NCBI RefSeq assembly: GCF_040529185.1
Contig: NZ_CP159510.1
Span: forward strand, 1,612,001-1,676,000
Source of the DNA: Sporolactobacillus sp. Y61
GTDB taxonomy: Bacteria > Bacillota > Bacilli > Bacillales > Sporolactobacillaceae
Direction: 5' to 3'
DNA: 64,000 nt
Part shown: piece after piece, positions 33,725 through 41,737 of the stretch
Position numbering within the stretch: position 1 is the first letter of the stretch
How the letters are laid out: the number at the start of each line of letters is the position of its first letter
Made by a program: the position numbers and the translations under genes
Notes under the pieces: generated by a model
What the model saw: only the letters and a program-made list of their open reading frames with translations
What the model was told of the DNA's origin: nothing
Databases searched by the model: none

Positions 33725-34226
33725 TTCGCAGGCATGGATCTGGCTTTTATCAGGTCTGGATCTCGTCCTGTTCTGTATGGTCACCCTGTGCTACATCCAC
33801 ATCAGACGTGCAGTTAAGAAAACGAAACTTTCCGGCAGAACACTGGAACAACAGATTTTTGAAGCCAAATCAAAAAAGGTCCCGGACAGGCGAAAGCACT
33901 ACCGGCTGGTTGTGGACGATGAACCGTGCCAGGTGCGGATCCTTGATTTCGGGGATCGCGACCTCCGGAAACTTAATAATAAAAATGTGGATGCAAAAAT
34001 AAAAGACATCAGCCTTGGCGGTATCAGGCTCTCCTGTCCACTTAATTTTCCGATAAAGGAGGAAGTGCTTATCTATGTCTCATTCCCGATGGATGAGGGG
34101 ACACTGATACATATGCAGGGAACAGTTGCCTGGAAAAAGGTGAAACATGGGAGGACAGCGGTCGAATATGGTGTGCTTTTCAGCGACTTTCTGCAGCGGA
34201 AGAAACCAGAATTCAGAATTATATGA
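33717..34226 (+). CDS. Membrane-anchored PilZ-domain protein
   Basis: Predicted c-di-GMP receptor. 169 residues: one N-terminal membrane helix (residues 5-28), a short basic linker, and a PilZ domain whose two binding motifs are intact, RxxxR in DRRKHYRLVV and DxSxxG in IKDISLGGIRLSC. Start ATG 33717 overlaps the EAL stop, and AAGGCGGTG precedes it. Sharing a transcript with a phosphodiesterase and a c-di-GMP riboswitch, it is probably the output of a local c-di-GMP circuit (inference). It differs from YpfB/DgrA-type flagellar brakes in having a membrane anchor. Confidence 0.82.
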   Translation: MLSSQAWIWLLSGLDLVLFCMVTLCYIHIRRAVKKTKLSGRTLEQQIFEAKSKKVPDRRKHYRLVVDDEPCQVRILDFGDRDLRKLNNKNVDAKIKDISLGGIRLSCPLNFPIKEEVLIYVSFPMDEGTLIHMQGTVAWKKVKHGRTAVEYGVLFSDFLQRKKPEFRII

Positions 34227-34339
34227 ACCACAGGGAACTGGAGAAAATATCAGTCCGCCGACATTCAGGTGATGAACCGAAAGCTCTTTCCATTGACAGA
34301 ATGGCCTGATTCATAGTAGACTAATATCAACTTAATATA

Positions 34340-34444
34340 TCTTATCAAGAGTGGCGGAGGGACTGGCCCGATGAAACCCGACAACCAGCATCGAAAAAGG
34401 TGTATGGTGTCAATTCCAGCAGATGCTCAATCTGAGAGATAAGA
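34340..34444 (+). ncRNA. SAM-I riboswitch (S-box leader)
   Basis: Complete S-box pattern: CTTATCAAGAGTGGCGGAGG, GACTGGCCCGATGAAACCCG, ACAACC, GGTGTCAATTCCAGCAGATG, then CTGAGAGATAAG. The P1 helix pairs CTTATC (34341-34346) with GATAAG (34438-34443). Such leaders normally sit directly before methionine, cysteine or SAM genes. Here the next 470 bases contain no such gene: first a terminator, then a dispersed repeat, then an unrelated 112-residue frame. Confidence 0.92.
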
Positions 34445-34464
34445 AAAATAAACGTAAAAACCCG

Positions 34465-34509
34465 ACGATTATTTTTCTTGTATAAAAGAAAGATAATCGT
34501 TTTTTTTTC
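34465..34509 (+). terminator. SAM riboswitch terminator
   Basis: ACGATTATTTTTCTT pairs with AAGAAAGATAATCGT (one mismatch region), then eight T. Typical S-box expression platform. Bases 34510-34684 after it hold no recognisable gene or remnant. Confidence 0.85.
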
Positions 34510-34684
34510 AGCAGATAGCCCGTGTCACGCCGCTCCGTCAGGGAGGGTCAATCACCACGCTCCAAAGGACGCAGCTTGTGAGCCGTGAAATTTTGTGCAG
34601 ATAGAGACAACTTGCCTGACCAACAGCCGGTCGTGGACGTTGCCCGGAAAACAGGCTCGGCATCGCTGCCAGGTGGCTCTGTAA

Positions 34685-34885
34685 ATGAGTAGACGGAAAA
34701 AATTCCGCTTAACTTAGTAAAAAGAATACAAAACAGCTTCAATAGACGGAGGGATTCCGCCTATTGGTTTCAAAAACATGAAAAGAGAGGATCTTTCATT
34801 GCCTAATCGGAAAAATTCCGCTTATGATACGCTGAAACCCGTTCTATTCTGCATTTAAGCGGAAAATCTCCGCTTATTAAGCAAA
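34685..34885 (-). repeat. Dispersed intergenic repeat, family 1, copy B
   Basis: Inverted copy of 3923-4111. On the minus strand it reads GCTTAATAAGCGGAGA, CCGCTTAAATGCAGAAT, GAACGGGTTTCAG, GTATCATAAGCGGA, TTCCGATTAGGCAATGAAA and TCCGTCTATTGA in the same order. It occupies the space between the SAM riboswitch and the next gene. Confidence 0.8.
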
Positions 34886-34918
34886 CGAACAAGATTTTTA
34901 TTAAAGGGGGAGATCCGC

Positions 34919-35257
34919 ATGATCAGGGACGCAGAATACGCGCAGATTGACAACTATCTTGATTTATACCTTTACGCCGGTGAATTACAGGATAAAGAAT
35001 GGCAGGCACAGATTCGGGTCAAGCTGACTGAGTTACTGGAGGCGTTCAGGAGTTCGGCAGAGAGGTATGAACACACCCTTCGCCGCCAGTATGTGGAAGT
35101 CAGCCGCGCGCTGCTCACGCTCTGTCAGAAAATCCGCACCCATATGATTGAACCAACAGATGCGATCGCCGCGCAGCTTTTTGCCCTGAAACAGAAACGC
35201 CTGGAACTGGGAAAAGAAATTGATGCCATCAGCAGCGGCGGTCAGCGGATAGGCTAA
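34919..35257 (+). CDS. Hypothetical helical protein (112 aa)
   Basis: Unrecognised. The sequence is nearly all alpha-helical, with charged and Leu-rich heptads at residues 10-75 and 85-105, and without Cys-pairs, membrane helix or signal peptide. The general look resembles small flagellar chaperones of the FliT type or secretion adaptors, but no motif supports this. A GGGGG site eight bases before the ATG and a following terminator support a real gene. Its only upstream transcription signal is the SAM riboswitch beyond the repeat, so its own promoter may lie in the repeat. Confidence 0.55.
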   Translation: MIRDAEYAQIDNYLDLYLYAGELQDKEWQAQIRVKLTELLEAFRSSAERYEHTLRRQYVEVSRALLTLCQKIRTHMIEPTDAIAAQLFALKQKRLELGKEIDAISSGGQRIG

Positions 35258-35274
35258 GGCTGCGTAAAGATAAC

Positions 35275-35306
35275 AAGGACGTGGGTATACAGCCTGCGTC
35301 CTTTTT
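35275..35306. terminator. Terminator between convergent genes
   Basis: AAGGACG (35275-35281) / CGTCCTT (35297-35303) with a TTTTT tail. It serves the plus-strand gene and perhaps the minus-strand response regulator. Confidence 0.65.
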
Positions 35307-35319
35307 CCATGCGGGCGGA

Positions 35320-35946
35320 TCATGAGCCCTGCTGTTTATAGTAGAACACGGCCAGCTGGGTGCGATCACGCAGCCCCAGTTTAACGAGTATTGAACTGAT
35401 ATAATTGCGGACGGTGCCTTCGCTGAGATAGAGGGCCTGGGCAATTTCACGGTTAGATTTCCCGCTTGCGACCTGCTCGATCATCGCAATTTCACGTTTA
35501 TTCAGATGAAACGATTCGAAATCCGGCCGGCTCTTCTGTCTGATCAGTCCGGGGATTTTTCTGACAACCGTATCGCCGAAGACCCGCTGGCCGCTTGCCA
35601 CCGCTTTTAATGCCGGAATAATGCTTTCAAAGTTCTGCTTCAGAATATAGCCCTTAGCTCCGATTTTTAACGCTTCGATAATATACTCGTCATCTGAGAA
35701 CGTGGTCAGGAAGAGCACATTTGCCTGCGGGTCCTCTTTGAGGATCACCGCTGCGGCGTCTATCCCGGTCATGGCGTCCATCCGGATATCCATCAACAGA
35801 ATATCCGGTTTCAGCCGGCGATAGAGGGAGATGGCCTGACTTCCGGACGCGCCGCATGCAAGTACCTGAATCACCGGATCCGATTCAAGTATCGTCTGAA
35901 GCGATGCGGACACCAGCTGGTCGTCATCCACAATAAGGACCTTCAT
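35320..35946 (-). CDS. NarL/LuxR-type response regulator (LnrK/DesR-like)
   Basis: 208 residues. The receiver has acidic residues in VLIVDDDQLV, phospho-acceptor Asp in ILLMDIRMDAMTG and Lys in GYILKQNFES. The C-terminal HTH reads LNKREIAMIEQVASGKSNRE and LSEGTVRNYISSILVKLGL. It overlaps its kinase gene by four bases and stands divergent from an ATPase plus two-permease exporter operon. That set of genes matches the B. subtilis linearmycin-resistance locus lnrJK-lnrLMN in content but not in orientation. The likely target is the palindrome at 37109-37122. Confidence 0.88.
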   Translation of the reverse strand: MKVLIVDDDQLVSASLQTILESDPVIQVLACGASGSQAISLYRRLKPDILLMDIRMDAMTGIDAAAVILKEDPQANVLFLTTFSDDEYIIEALKIGAKGYILKQNFESIIPALKAVASGQRVFGDTVVRKIPGLIRQKSRPDFESFHLNKREIAMIEQVASGKSNREIAQALYLSEGTVRNYISSILVKLGLRDRTQLAVFYYKQQGS

Positions 35947-37055
35947 GATGGCTCTGCCTCCTTTAATTGCTCTGCCTTTTTAGGTACGGAAATAAAGATT
36001 TTAAATCCCTGCCCCATCTCGAAATTGATCACACCCCGTAACGCTTCAACCCGGTCCTGCATGTTCTTCAGGCCGATGCCTTCACCGGTATCGACCGGAC
36101 GCGCCTGCCCGTTATCGGAAATCATTAACTGGTAGAAAGCCGGATGTTCCCGAAGGATGATCCGGGCAGCTGTCGCATTGGAATGACGGGCCATGTTGGA
36201 CAAAGCCTCCCGGACAATCGAAATCAGTGCGACATTGACTTTGCTTCCCGGCAGCTTATGAACCGAATAATCAAGCGTGACCGGGCAAAAGGTGAACTTA
36301 TCCTTCAGATCGTTCAGCTGCTTTTCAAGATCGATCGACTCGTCATACAGATCATGTACACTGGAGCGGATGCTGGTCATCGCCTCGGACAGTGTCTCTT
36401 TTAAGCGCGAAAGCTCCTCTTTCGTTTTTTTATCACGGTTGATGATCAGCAGGGCACCGGTCTGCAGCAGGGCACGGGAGAGCAGATGACCGACATTATC
36501 GTGAATCTCCCTTGCGATTCGGTTGCGTTCGCCAAGCGTTGCCATGCGGACTTCCGTGTCCTGGTTTATCAGCAGATCCTGATTCTGTTTTTTCAGTCGA
36601 AAAGCCATCTCCTTCTTCGTATCACGCAGATCGTAGAATTGATTTTTTAATTTAAAAAGGGACGCCGTCCGGTATCTCAGACAGGCGGAGAGCAGCAAGA
36701 GCGCCAGGACGAGCATCTGAATCCGAATATCAGATGGCCGGGAGACGGCAAGTGACAGCACGCCCGGGAGCAGGATCCACTGCCCTTTTGAAAAAAAGGA
36801 ATCATAACAGATCAGCGGCAGAAAAACATAAAACCAGGGCAGGAAAAAGGAAAGTAAGAGGTACACGGCCGTCAGGAAGAGCCGGATGCGCGACTGGTCA
36901 TAGTAGCTGAGCAGACAGGCACACGTAAAGGAAAGAAGGACGGGGGCTACATTGTCGGTGAATGTGGCCCCGGTCAGGTATACGGCCAGACAGCCGGTCA
37001 TTAAAATGAGTTTATCGATGAGTGCATCCATAGCGATCTTCCATCCCTGATTCAT
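35943..37055 (-). CDS. Membrane histidine kinase (LnrJ/DesK-like)
   Basis: 370 residues with about five short hydrophobic helices in the first 130 residues and little extracellular sequence, typical of membrane-sensing kinases. A coiled region leads to the HisKA_3 block with the phosphorylated His in ERNRIAREIHDNVGHLLSRA. The ATPase domain shows IVREALSNMARHSNA, ISDNGQARPVDTGEGIGLKN and MQDRVEALRG. The signal is probably membrane perturbation, perhaps by an antibiotic, inferred from the exporter next to it. Start ATG 37055 lacks a good ribosome site; ATG 37031 with GGAAG upstream is an alternative. Confidence 0.86.
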   Translation of the reverse strand: MNQGWKIAMDALIDKLILMTGCLAVYLTGATFTDNVAPVLLSFTCACLLSYYDQSRIRLFLTAVYLLLSFFLPWFYVFLPLICYDSFFSKGQWILLPGVLSLAVSRPSDIRIQMLVLALLLLSACLRYRTASLFKLKNQFYDLRDTKKEMAFRLKKQNQDLLINQDTEVRMATLGERNRIAREIHDNVGHLLSRALLQTGALLIINRDKKTKEELSRLKETLSEAMTSIRSSVHDLYDESIDLEKQLNDLKDKFTFCPVTLDYSVHKLPGSKVNVALISIVREALSNMARHSNATAARIILREHPAFYQLMISDNGQARPVDTGEGIGLKNMQDRVEALRGVINFEMGQGFKIFISVPKKAEQLKEAEPS

Positions 37056-37108
37056 TCTGTTACATTTATTTAAGCATTTTTCCGGTGCAGGTACAATGCC
37101 GGTGATTC

Positions 37109-37122
37109 ATGACAATTGTCAT
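37109..37122. promoter_or_regulatory. Palindromic operator candidate between kinase and exporter operon
   Basis: ATGACAATTGTCAT, a perfect 14-base palindrome, 53 bases before the kinase start and 83 bases before the ATPase start. A second, weaker element TTCAATTGATGA follows. This is the kind of site bound by DesR/LnrK-type regulators; the assignment is inference. Confidence 0.5.
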
Positions 37123-37204
37123 TTCAATTGATGATTGCCGGCACTACCAGAGAAGCGCGGCGCCGGATACACTGGAGATATAAGGGAAGGGAGCTGATCG
37201 AGCC

Positions 37205-38134
37205 ATGATTCATGTTCACAATCTGGTTAAAAGGTATGGTGATCTGGTTGCCCTGGATCACCTGTCCCTTGACGTTCATGAAGGGGAGATCTTTGGCCTG
37301 CTCGGACCTAATGGATCAGGCAAAAGCACAGCGATAAACTGTATGTTATCGCTGCTCACGTTTGATAAAGGGGAAGTGACGATCTTCGGGAAAAAGATGT
37401 CTCCGGACGCTTATGAGATTAAAAGACATATCGGGATTGTAATGCAGAACGTTGCCGTCTTTGATGAACTGACCGTTTATGAGAATATTGACTATTTCTG
37501 CGGGCTGTATATCAGTGACAGAGAGGAACGGAAGCGTCTTGTCGAAGAGGCGATTCACTTCGTTGAACTCGATGCCTGGCGCAAGTTTCGACCGAAGAAA
37601 TTAAGCGGCGGCCTGCTGCGCCGACTTAATATCGCCTGCGGCATTGCTCATAAACCGAAACTGATATTTCTTGATGAACCGACCGTCGCGGTGGATCCGC
37701 AGAGCCGGAACAAGATTCTTGAAGGGATCGAACGCCTTCAGGCAGAGGGGGCGACCATCGTTTATACCTCTCATTATATGGAGGAAGTGGAACAGATCTG
37801 TACACGGATCGTCATCCTTGATAAAGGACGGGTGATTGCATCAGGCACGAAAGAGGAACTGAAGGCGATGATCACCCTTGGTGAAAAAATCACAATCGAG
37901 GCTTTTTCCATTGATGAAGGGCAGCTGCAGGAACTGCGCCATATGCCCGGCATCGTTTCCGTTGAACATCCGGATAAGCGACTGATTATCAAGTCCGGCA
38001 AGGGAACGAATAACCTCGAGGCTGTGCTTGAATTTTTAAAGAAAAATCAGATCGGTTTTGGAAGAATTTACTCTGAACTACCGAGCCTCAACGACGTGTT
38101 CCTGGAAATCACCGGGAAACAGTTGCGGGACTGA
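37205..38134 (+). CDS. ABC exporter ATPase (LnrL-like)
   Basis: 309 residues. Walker A is GLLGPNGSGKSTAINC, Q-loop GIVMQNVAVFDELTV, signature KLSGGLLRRLNIACG (Leu-Leu replacing the usual Gln-Gln), Walker B LIFLDEPTVAVD and switch His VYTSHYMEEVEQ. A C-terminal extension of about 85 residues is typical of drug and lipid exporter ATPases of this class. It heads an operon with two ABC-2 permeases. Likely function is export of, or resistance to, a membrane-active compound. Confidence 0.9.
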   Translation: MIHVHNLVKRYGDLVALDHLSLDVHEGEIFGLLGPNGSGKSTAINCMLSLLTFDKGEVTIFGKKMSPDAYEIKRHIGIVMQNVAVFDELTVYENIDYFCGLYISDREERKRLVEEAIHFVELDAWRKFRPKKLSGGLLRRLNIACGIAHKPKLIFLDEPTVAVDPQSRNKILEGIERLQAEGATIVYTSHYMEEVEQICTRIVILDKGRVIASGTKEELKAMITLGEKITIEAFSIDEGQLQELRHMPGIVSVEHPDKRLIIKSGKGTNNLEAVLEFLKKNQIGFGRIYSELPSLNDVFLEITGKQLRD

Positions 38135-38149
38135 AAAGGAGGTGGGGTC

Positions 38150-39292
38150 ATGTTCCGGCATGTATTTATTTACCGATTGAAATGTCTGATCCGCGACCGG
38201 GAGCTGGTCTTCTGGACCTTTCTGTTCCCGATTATCCTTGGCACCTTTTTCTATATGGCGTTTATGAACATCGGCAATAATGAAGCTTTTCATCCGATTG
38301 ACGCGGCGCTCGTCCCAGGCGGAGAAGAGTCGTTCGACGCCCCGTTTCAGGCCGTGATGAAAGAGGTGTCGACAGGTAAGGACCGGCTTTTTAACCTGAA
38401 GCAGGCAACCGGCCGTGCTGAAGCTGATCAGTGGCTGAGGCAGGGAAAGATTGACGGCTATTACACAAGTGGCCGGACGATCGAACTGACGGTCAAAGAG
38501 ACAGGCATGAATCAGAGCATCATGAAAAGCTTCGCCGATCAGTACCGATCCGCCAGTGCGGCGGTGACGCGCATTGCTTCAGAAAATCCGGTTGCCATGA
38601 AGGACGGCCTGCTGAGCGATATTGGCGATCAGCATCACTTTGTCAAGGAAACGGCAGGAGGCAGCGCGGAACCGGATAACCTGCTCAATTACTTTTATTC
38701 GCTGATTGCCATGGCCTGTCTGTACGGCAGTTTCTGGGGCATGAAAGAAGTGACTGATATTCAGGCGGACATTTCCGACCGGGCGGCAAGAGTCAATATG
38801 GCGCCCGTTCATAAACTGAAGGCGTTTCTGGCCGGCAGTTTCGCCGGGTTACTGATCCTCTATGCGGAAATCCTGCTACTGCTGGCCTATCTCCATTATG
38901 GACTGGGGATTGATTTCGGGCACCGGACCGGTTACGTCCTTCTGACTGCGTTTGTCGGCAGTATTCTCGGTCAGTCATTCGGTGCCTTTATCGGTGCGAT
39001 CGTGAAAACCGGAGAAGGGCTGAAAATCGCTCTCCTCATCGTTGTGACGATGGTCGGATCCTTCCTGGCCGGGATGATGTATTTGAATATGAAATACCTG
39101 ATTGCCGAACACGTCCCGCTGCTGGCCTGGATCAATCCGGTCAATCTATTAACCGACGCATTCTATGCCCTTTACTATTATGATTCGCTTCACCGGTTCA
39201 CGCTCAACCTGCTCGTGATGTGCGGATTTATCATCCTGTTCTGCGCGGGCACCTATCTGATGGTCAGGAGGCGAAAATATGCCAGTCTTTAA
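38150..39292 (+). CDS. ABC-2 type exporter permease (LnrM-like)
   Basis: 380 residues with the ABC-2 layout: one N-terminal helix (about 20-42), a large extracytoplasmic domain (45-180) and five helices in the C-terminal half (about 182-370). The start ATG 38150 follows GGAGG. It overlaps the next permease by 14 bases. The two permeases probably form a heterodimer with two copies of the ATPase. Confidence 0.87.
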   Translation: MFRHVFIYRLKCLIRDRELVFWTFLFPIILGTFFYMAFMNIGNNEAFHPIDAALVPGGEESFDAPFQAVMKEVSTGKDRLFNLKQATGRAEADQWLRQGKIDGYYTSGRTIELTVKETGMNQSIMKSFADQYRSASAAVTRIASENPVAMKDGLLSDIGDQHHFVKETAGGSAEPDNLLNYFYSLIAMACLYGSFWGMKEVTDIQADISDRAARVNMAPVHKLKAFLAGSFAGLLILYAEILLLLAYLHYGLGIDFGHRTGYVLLTAFVGSILGQSFGAFIGAIVKTGEGLKIALLIVVTMVGSFLAGMMYLNMKYLIAEHVPLLAWINPVNLLTDAFYALYYYDSLHRFTLNLLVMCGFIILFCAGTYLMVRRRKYASL

Positions 39293-40442
39293 GCTGTGTA
39301 TGAAACTATTCCTGAGAAACTGGCTTTCTGTTTCTCTTTATATCGTGATCTTTCTGGCTATTTCCATCGCCATCTCAGCGACCAGCACATATGAAGGGCG
39401 GACCGGTTTCAGGCAGGAAAAGGCAAAAATCGCGTTCATTGATGAAGAAAAAACGCCGCTGACTGAAGGCTTTCGCCAGGAGCTGGGAAAGAGTGCCGAG
39501 TTTATCTCCATCCCGGATCAGACGGAAAAGCTGCAGGATGCCCTGTTTTTTCGCAATGTGACATATATTATGCGCATCCCCCGGGGATACAGTGAAAATA
39601 TGCTGGATAGCGGCTCGATGCAGATTGAAAAAACGGTTGTCCCCAACTCGGCAGAAAACGCCTATATCGACCTCCATGTCCGGCAGTACTGGAATCTCGT
39701 GCGTCTGTATGCGAAACATGACCCTGATCTGACGCAGCAGCAGCTGGCCGAACGACTGAAACAGAACCTGGCCGGTGACACGCGCGTTACGGTACAGAAA
39801 CAGAAACAGGCGAAAACCTCGGAGAGCTTTTCCATGTACTATTTCAACTTTCTCTCCTATACGCTTTCAGCCGTTCTGATTCTGGGCATTTCCGCCGTTC
39901 TGATGGTGTTCAATAAGCTTGATGTCCGCCGGCGCATCTTTTGCTCACCGATCCGTCATCTGCAGTTTAACCTGCAAATGTTCTCTGCCATTCTGCTGTT
40001 CGCCGTGGTGTCTCTGGTGGTGCTGGTCGGTTTCTGTTTTCTGCTTGATGGCAAAAGCATCGGCACACCAAACATGGTCTATTTTATTCTGAATGCGACG
40101 GTCTTTACGGCATGCATCTCCGGCCTCAGTTTTCTGATCGGCAGCCTGATTAAAAATTTCAGTGCCATATCGGCTGTAGCTAATGTCCTGACACTGGGCC
40201 CCAGTTTTATCAGCGGCGTCTTTGTCCCGCAGGAGTTTTTGAATGACACGGTACTGAAAATAGCCAGCTTTACACCGACCTACTGGTATGTCCAGGCGAA
40301 CGCAAACATCGCCAGGCTGACTGATTTCAGCTGGGAAAGTCTTCAGCCTGCGCTTTCAGCCATGGTCATTGTTCTGATATTCACAGCAGCCTTTATTGCA
40401 CTAGCACTTGTAATTGGAAAAAGAAAACGGCTGATGAGCTGA
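39279..40442 (+). CDS. ABC-2 type exporter permease (LnrN-like)
   Basis: 387 residues with the same layout as the preceding gene: an N-terminal helix (about 10-30), an extracytoplasmic stretch to residue 190 and about six C-terminal helices. The segment LTLGPSFISGVFVPQEFLND is typical of ABC-2 permeases. AGGAGG precedes the ATG, which lies inside the previous gene. Last gene of the operon. Confidence 0.87.
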   Translation: MPVFKLCMKLFLRNWLSVSLYIVIFLAISIAISATSTYEGRTGFRQEKAKIAFIDEEKTPLTEGFRQELGKSAEFISIPDQTEKLQDALFFRNVTYIMRIPRGYSENMLDSGSMQIEKTVVPNSAENAYIDLHVRQYWNLVRLYAKHDPDLTQQQLAERLKQNLAGDTRVTVQKQKQAKTSESFSMYYFNFLSYTLSAVLILGISAVLMVFNKLDVRRRIFCSPIRHLQFNLQMFSAILLFAVVSLVVLVGFCFLLDGKSIGTPNMVYFILNATVFTACISGLSFLIGSLIKNFSAISAVANVLTLGPSFISGVFVPQEFLNDTVLKIASFTPTYWYVQANANIARLTDFSWESLQPALSAMVIVLIFTAAFIALALVIGKRKRLMS

Positions 40443-40453
40443 CGACAGGGAAA

Positions 40454-40485
40454 AGACCGCCCTTTTCGAACAGGCGGTTTTTTTC
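40454..40485 (+). terminator. Terminator of the exporter operon
   Basis: GACCGCC / GGCGGTT stem with a T7 tail. Confidence 0.75.
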
Positions 40486-40589
40486 TGTTCTCCCTTGCTT
40501 TTCAGGGTGAAATCCGCGTCCCGTTCGCCCGGCCCCCCAATGCAGGCTGGAGGGCAAATGAACGGTGACATGTTTCTCAATCAAATCTT

Positions 40590-40618
40590 TTGACCATGAT
40601 GGACCTGTCCGGTTACGA
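40590..40618 (+). promoter_or_regulatory. Probable promoter of the second aldo/keto reductase
   Basis: TTGACC (40590-40595), 17 bases, TTACGA (40613-40618), 31 bases before the start codon. Confidence 0.45.
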
Positions 40619-40648
40619 TGAATAAAGAAAGAGAAAGGCTGGTGCATA

Positions 40649-41593
40649 TTGGTGGAAAAAGCAGTGATTGGAAAAAGTGGAATCCACGTGAATCCGCTCG
40701 GACTTGGCACAAATAAAGTCGGAGGCTATAATCTGTTTCCAAATCTGGATGATGAAACAGGCAGGAAAGTCGTTCAGACAGCCATCGATCATAAGGTGGA
40801 AATGATTGATACGGCCTTCATGTACGGGCTCGGCCATTCGGAGGAACTGATTGGTGAGGTTCTGCAGCACAATGACCGCCACAAGGTGATTCTGGCCTCT
40901 AAAGCGGCGCATCAGGTGGCGTCTGACGGGTCAGTGACACTGAACAATTCGCCGGAGTTTCTGAGGCAGGCGGTGGAGGACAGCCTGAAACGTCTGCAGA
41001 CGGATTATCTGGATATTTTCTATATCCACTTCCCGGACGAAGATACGCCGAAAGCTGAAGCCGTCGGTGCCCTGCAGAAACTGCGGGAAGAAGGGAAGAT
41101 CCGCGCCATCGGGGTTTCCAATTTCTCACTGGAACAGGTGAAGGAAGCAAACCGTGACGGATATGTCGACCTGGTTGAAAATCAGTACAATCTGTTTCAG
41201 AGAGGAGCAGAAAAGCAGCTGCTGCCCTATCTGAAAGAAAACCGGATCTCCTTCGTTCCATATGAGCCCTTTGCGGCGGCGCTCCTCACCGGCCGTTATT
41301 CTGCAGATCATATGCCGACCTTTACGAAAGAGGATCACCGTCACGAGATTGATCTGTACGCCGCGGATCAGCTGGAGGCGAATATCCGGAAAGTGGACCG
41401 GCTCAGACCGATCGCCGAGGCAAGCCATGCGACTGTTGCTCAGCTCGTACTGGCGTGGTATCTGAAAAATCCGCTGATCGGGCCCGTCATTCCCGGAGCC
41501 AGAACGCCGGAACAGCTGCTGAGTAATCTCGGAGCGTACGACGTCTCGCTCAGTGATGCAGATTATCAGGCCATTGATAAACAATTTGCCTGA
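40649..41593 (+). CDS. Aldo/keto reductase
   Basis: NAD(P)H-dependent oxidoreductase of 314 residues. Tetrad residues: Asp and Tyr in IDTAFMYGLGHSEELIG, Lys in ILASKAAHQV and His in FYIHFPDEDTPK. The conserved IRAIGVSNFSLEQV, VENQYNLFQR and the C-terminal PVIPGARTPEQLLSNLGA are present. It is distinct from the enzyme at 10503-11447. Start is probably TTG 40649 (GAAAGG ten bases upstream); GTG 40652 is possible. Substrate unknown. It stands alone between a promoter and a strong terminator. Confidence 0.88.
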   Translation: MVEKAVIGKSGIHVNPLGLGTNKVGGYNLFPNLDDETGRKVVQTAIDHKVEMIDTAFMYGLGHSEELIGEVLQHNDRHKVILASKAAHQVASDGSVTLNNSPEFLRQAVEDSLKRLQTDYLDIFYIHFPDEDTPKAEAVGALQKLREEGKIRAIGVSNFSLEQVKEANRDGYVDLVENQYNLFQRGAEKQLLPYLKENRISFVPYEPFAAALLTGRYSADHMPTFTKEDHRHEIDLYAADQLEANIRKVDRLRPIAEASHATVAQLVLAWYLKNPLIGPVIPGARTPEQLLSNLGAYDVSLSDADYQAIDKQFA

Positions 41594-41606
41594 ACGTGAT
41601 ATATAG

Positions 41607-41641
41607 AAAAAAGTCCGGACCACCTGATCCGGACTTTTTTA
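41607..41641. terminator. Bidirectional terminator after the aldo/keto reductase
   Basis: AAAAGTCCGGA / TCCGGACTTTT perfect 11-base stem with T6 tail. Confidence 0.85.
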
Positions 41642-41650
41642 GTGCGCACT

Positions 41651-41690
41651 AACGGGCAGCCCCCGGGTGGAGCAGCCCGATGCGTTCAAC
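41651..41690 (+). repeat. Degenerate family 2 repeat fragment
   Basis: AACGGGCAG, CCCC.GGTGG, AGCCCGATGCGTTCAAC follow the order of the family 2 repeat, but the 3' hallmark GAAGTTTCACTTT is missing. Weak similarity. Confidence 0.35.
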
Positions 41691-41737
41691 TTTTGGGATT
41701 CACATCATCCTCCGGGTTCCCCGCAGCGTGGCCTGTT

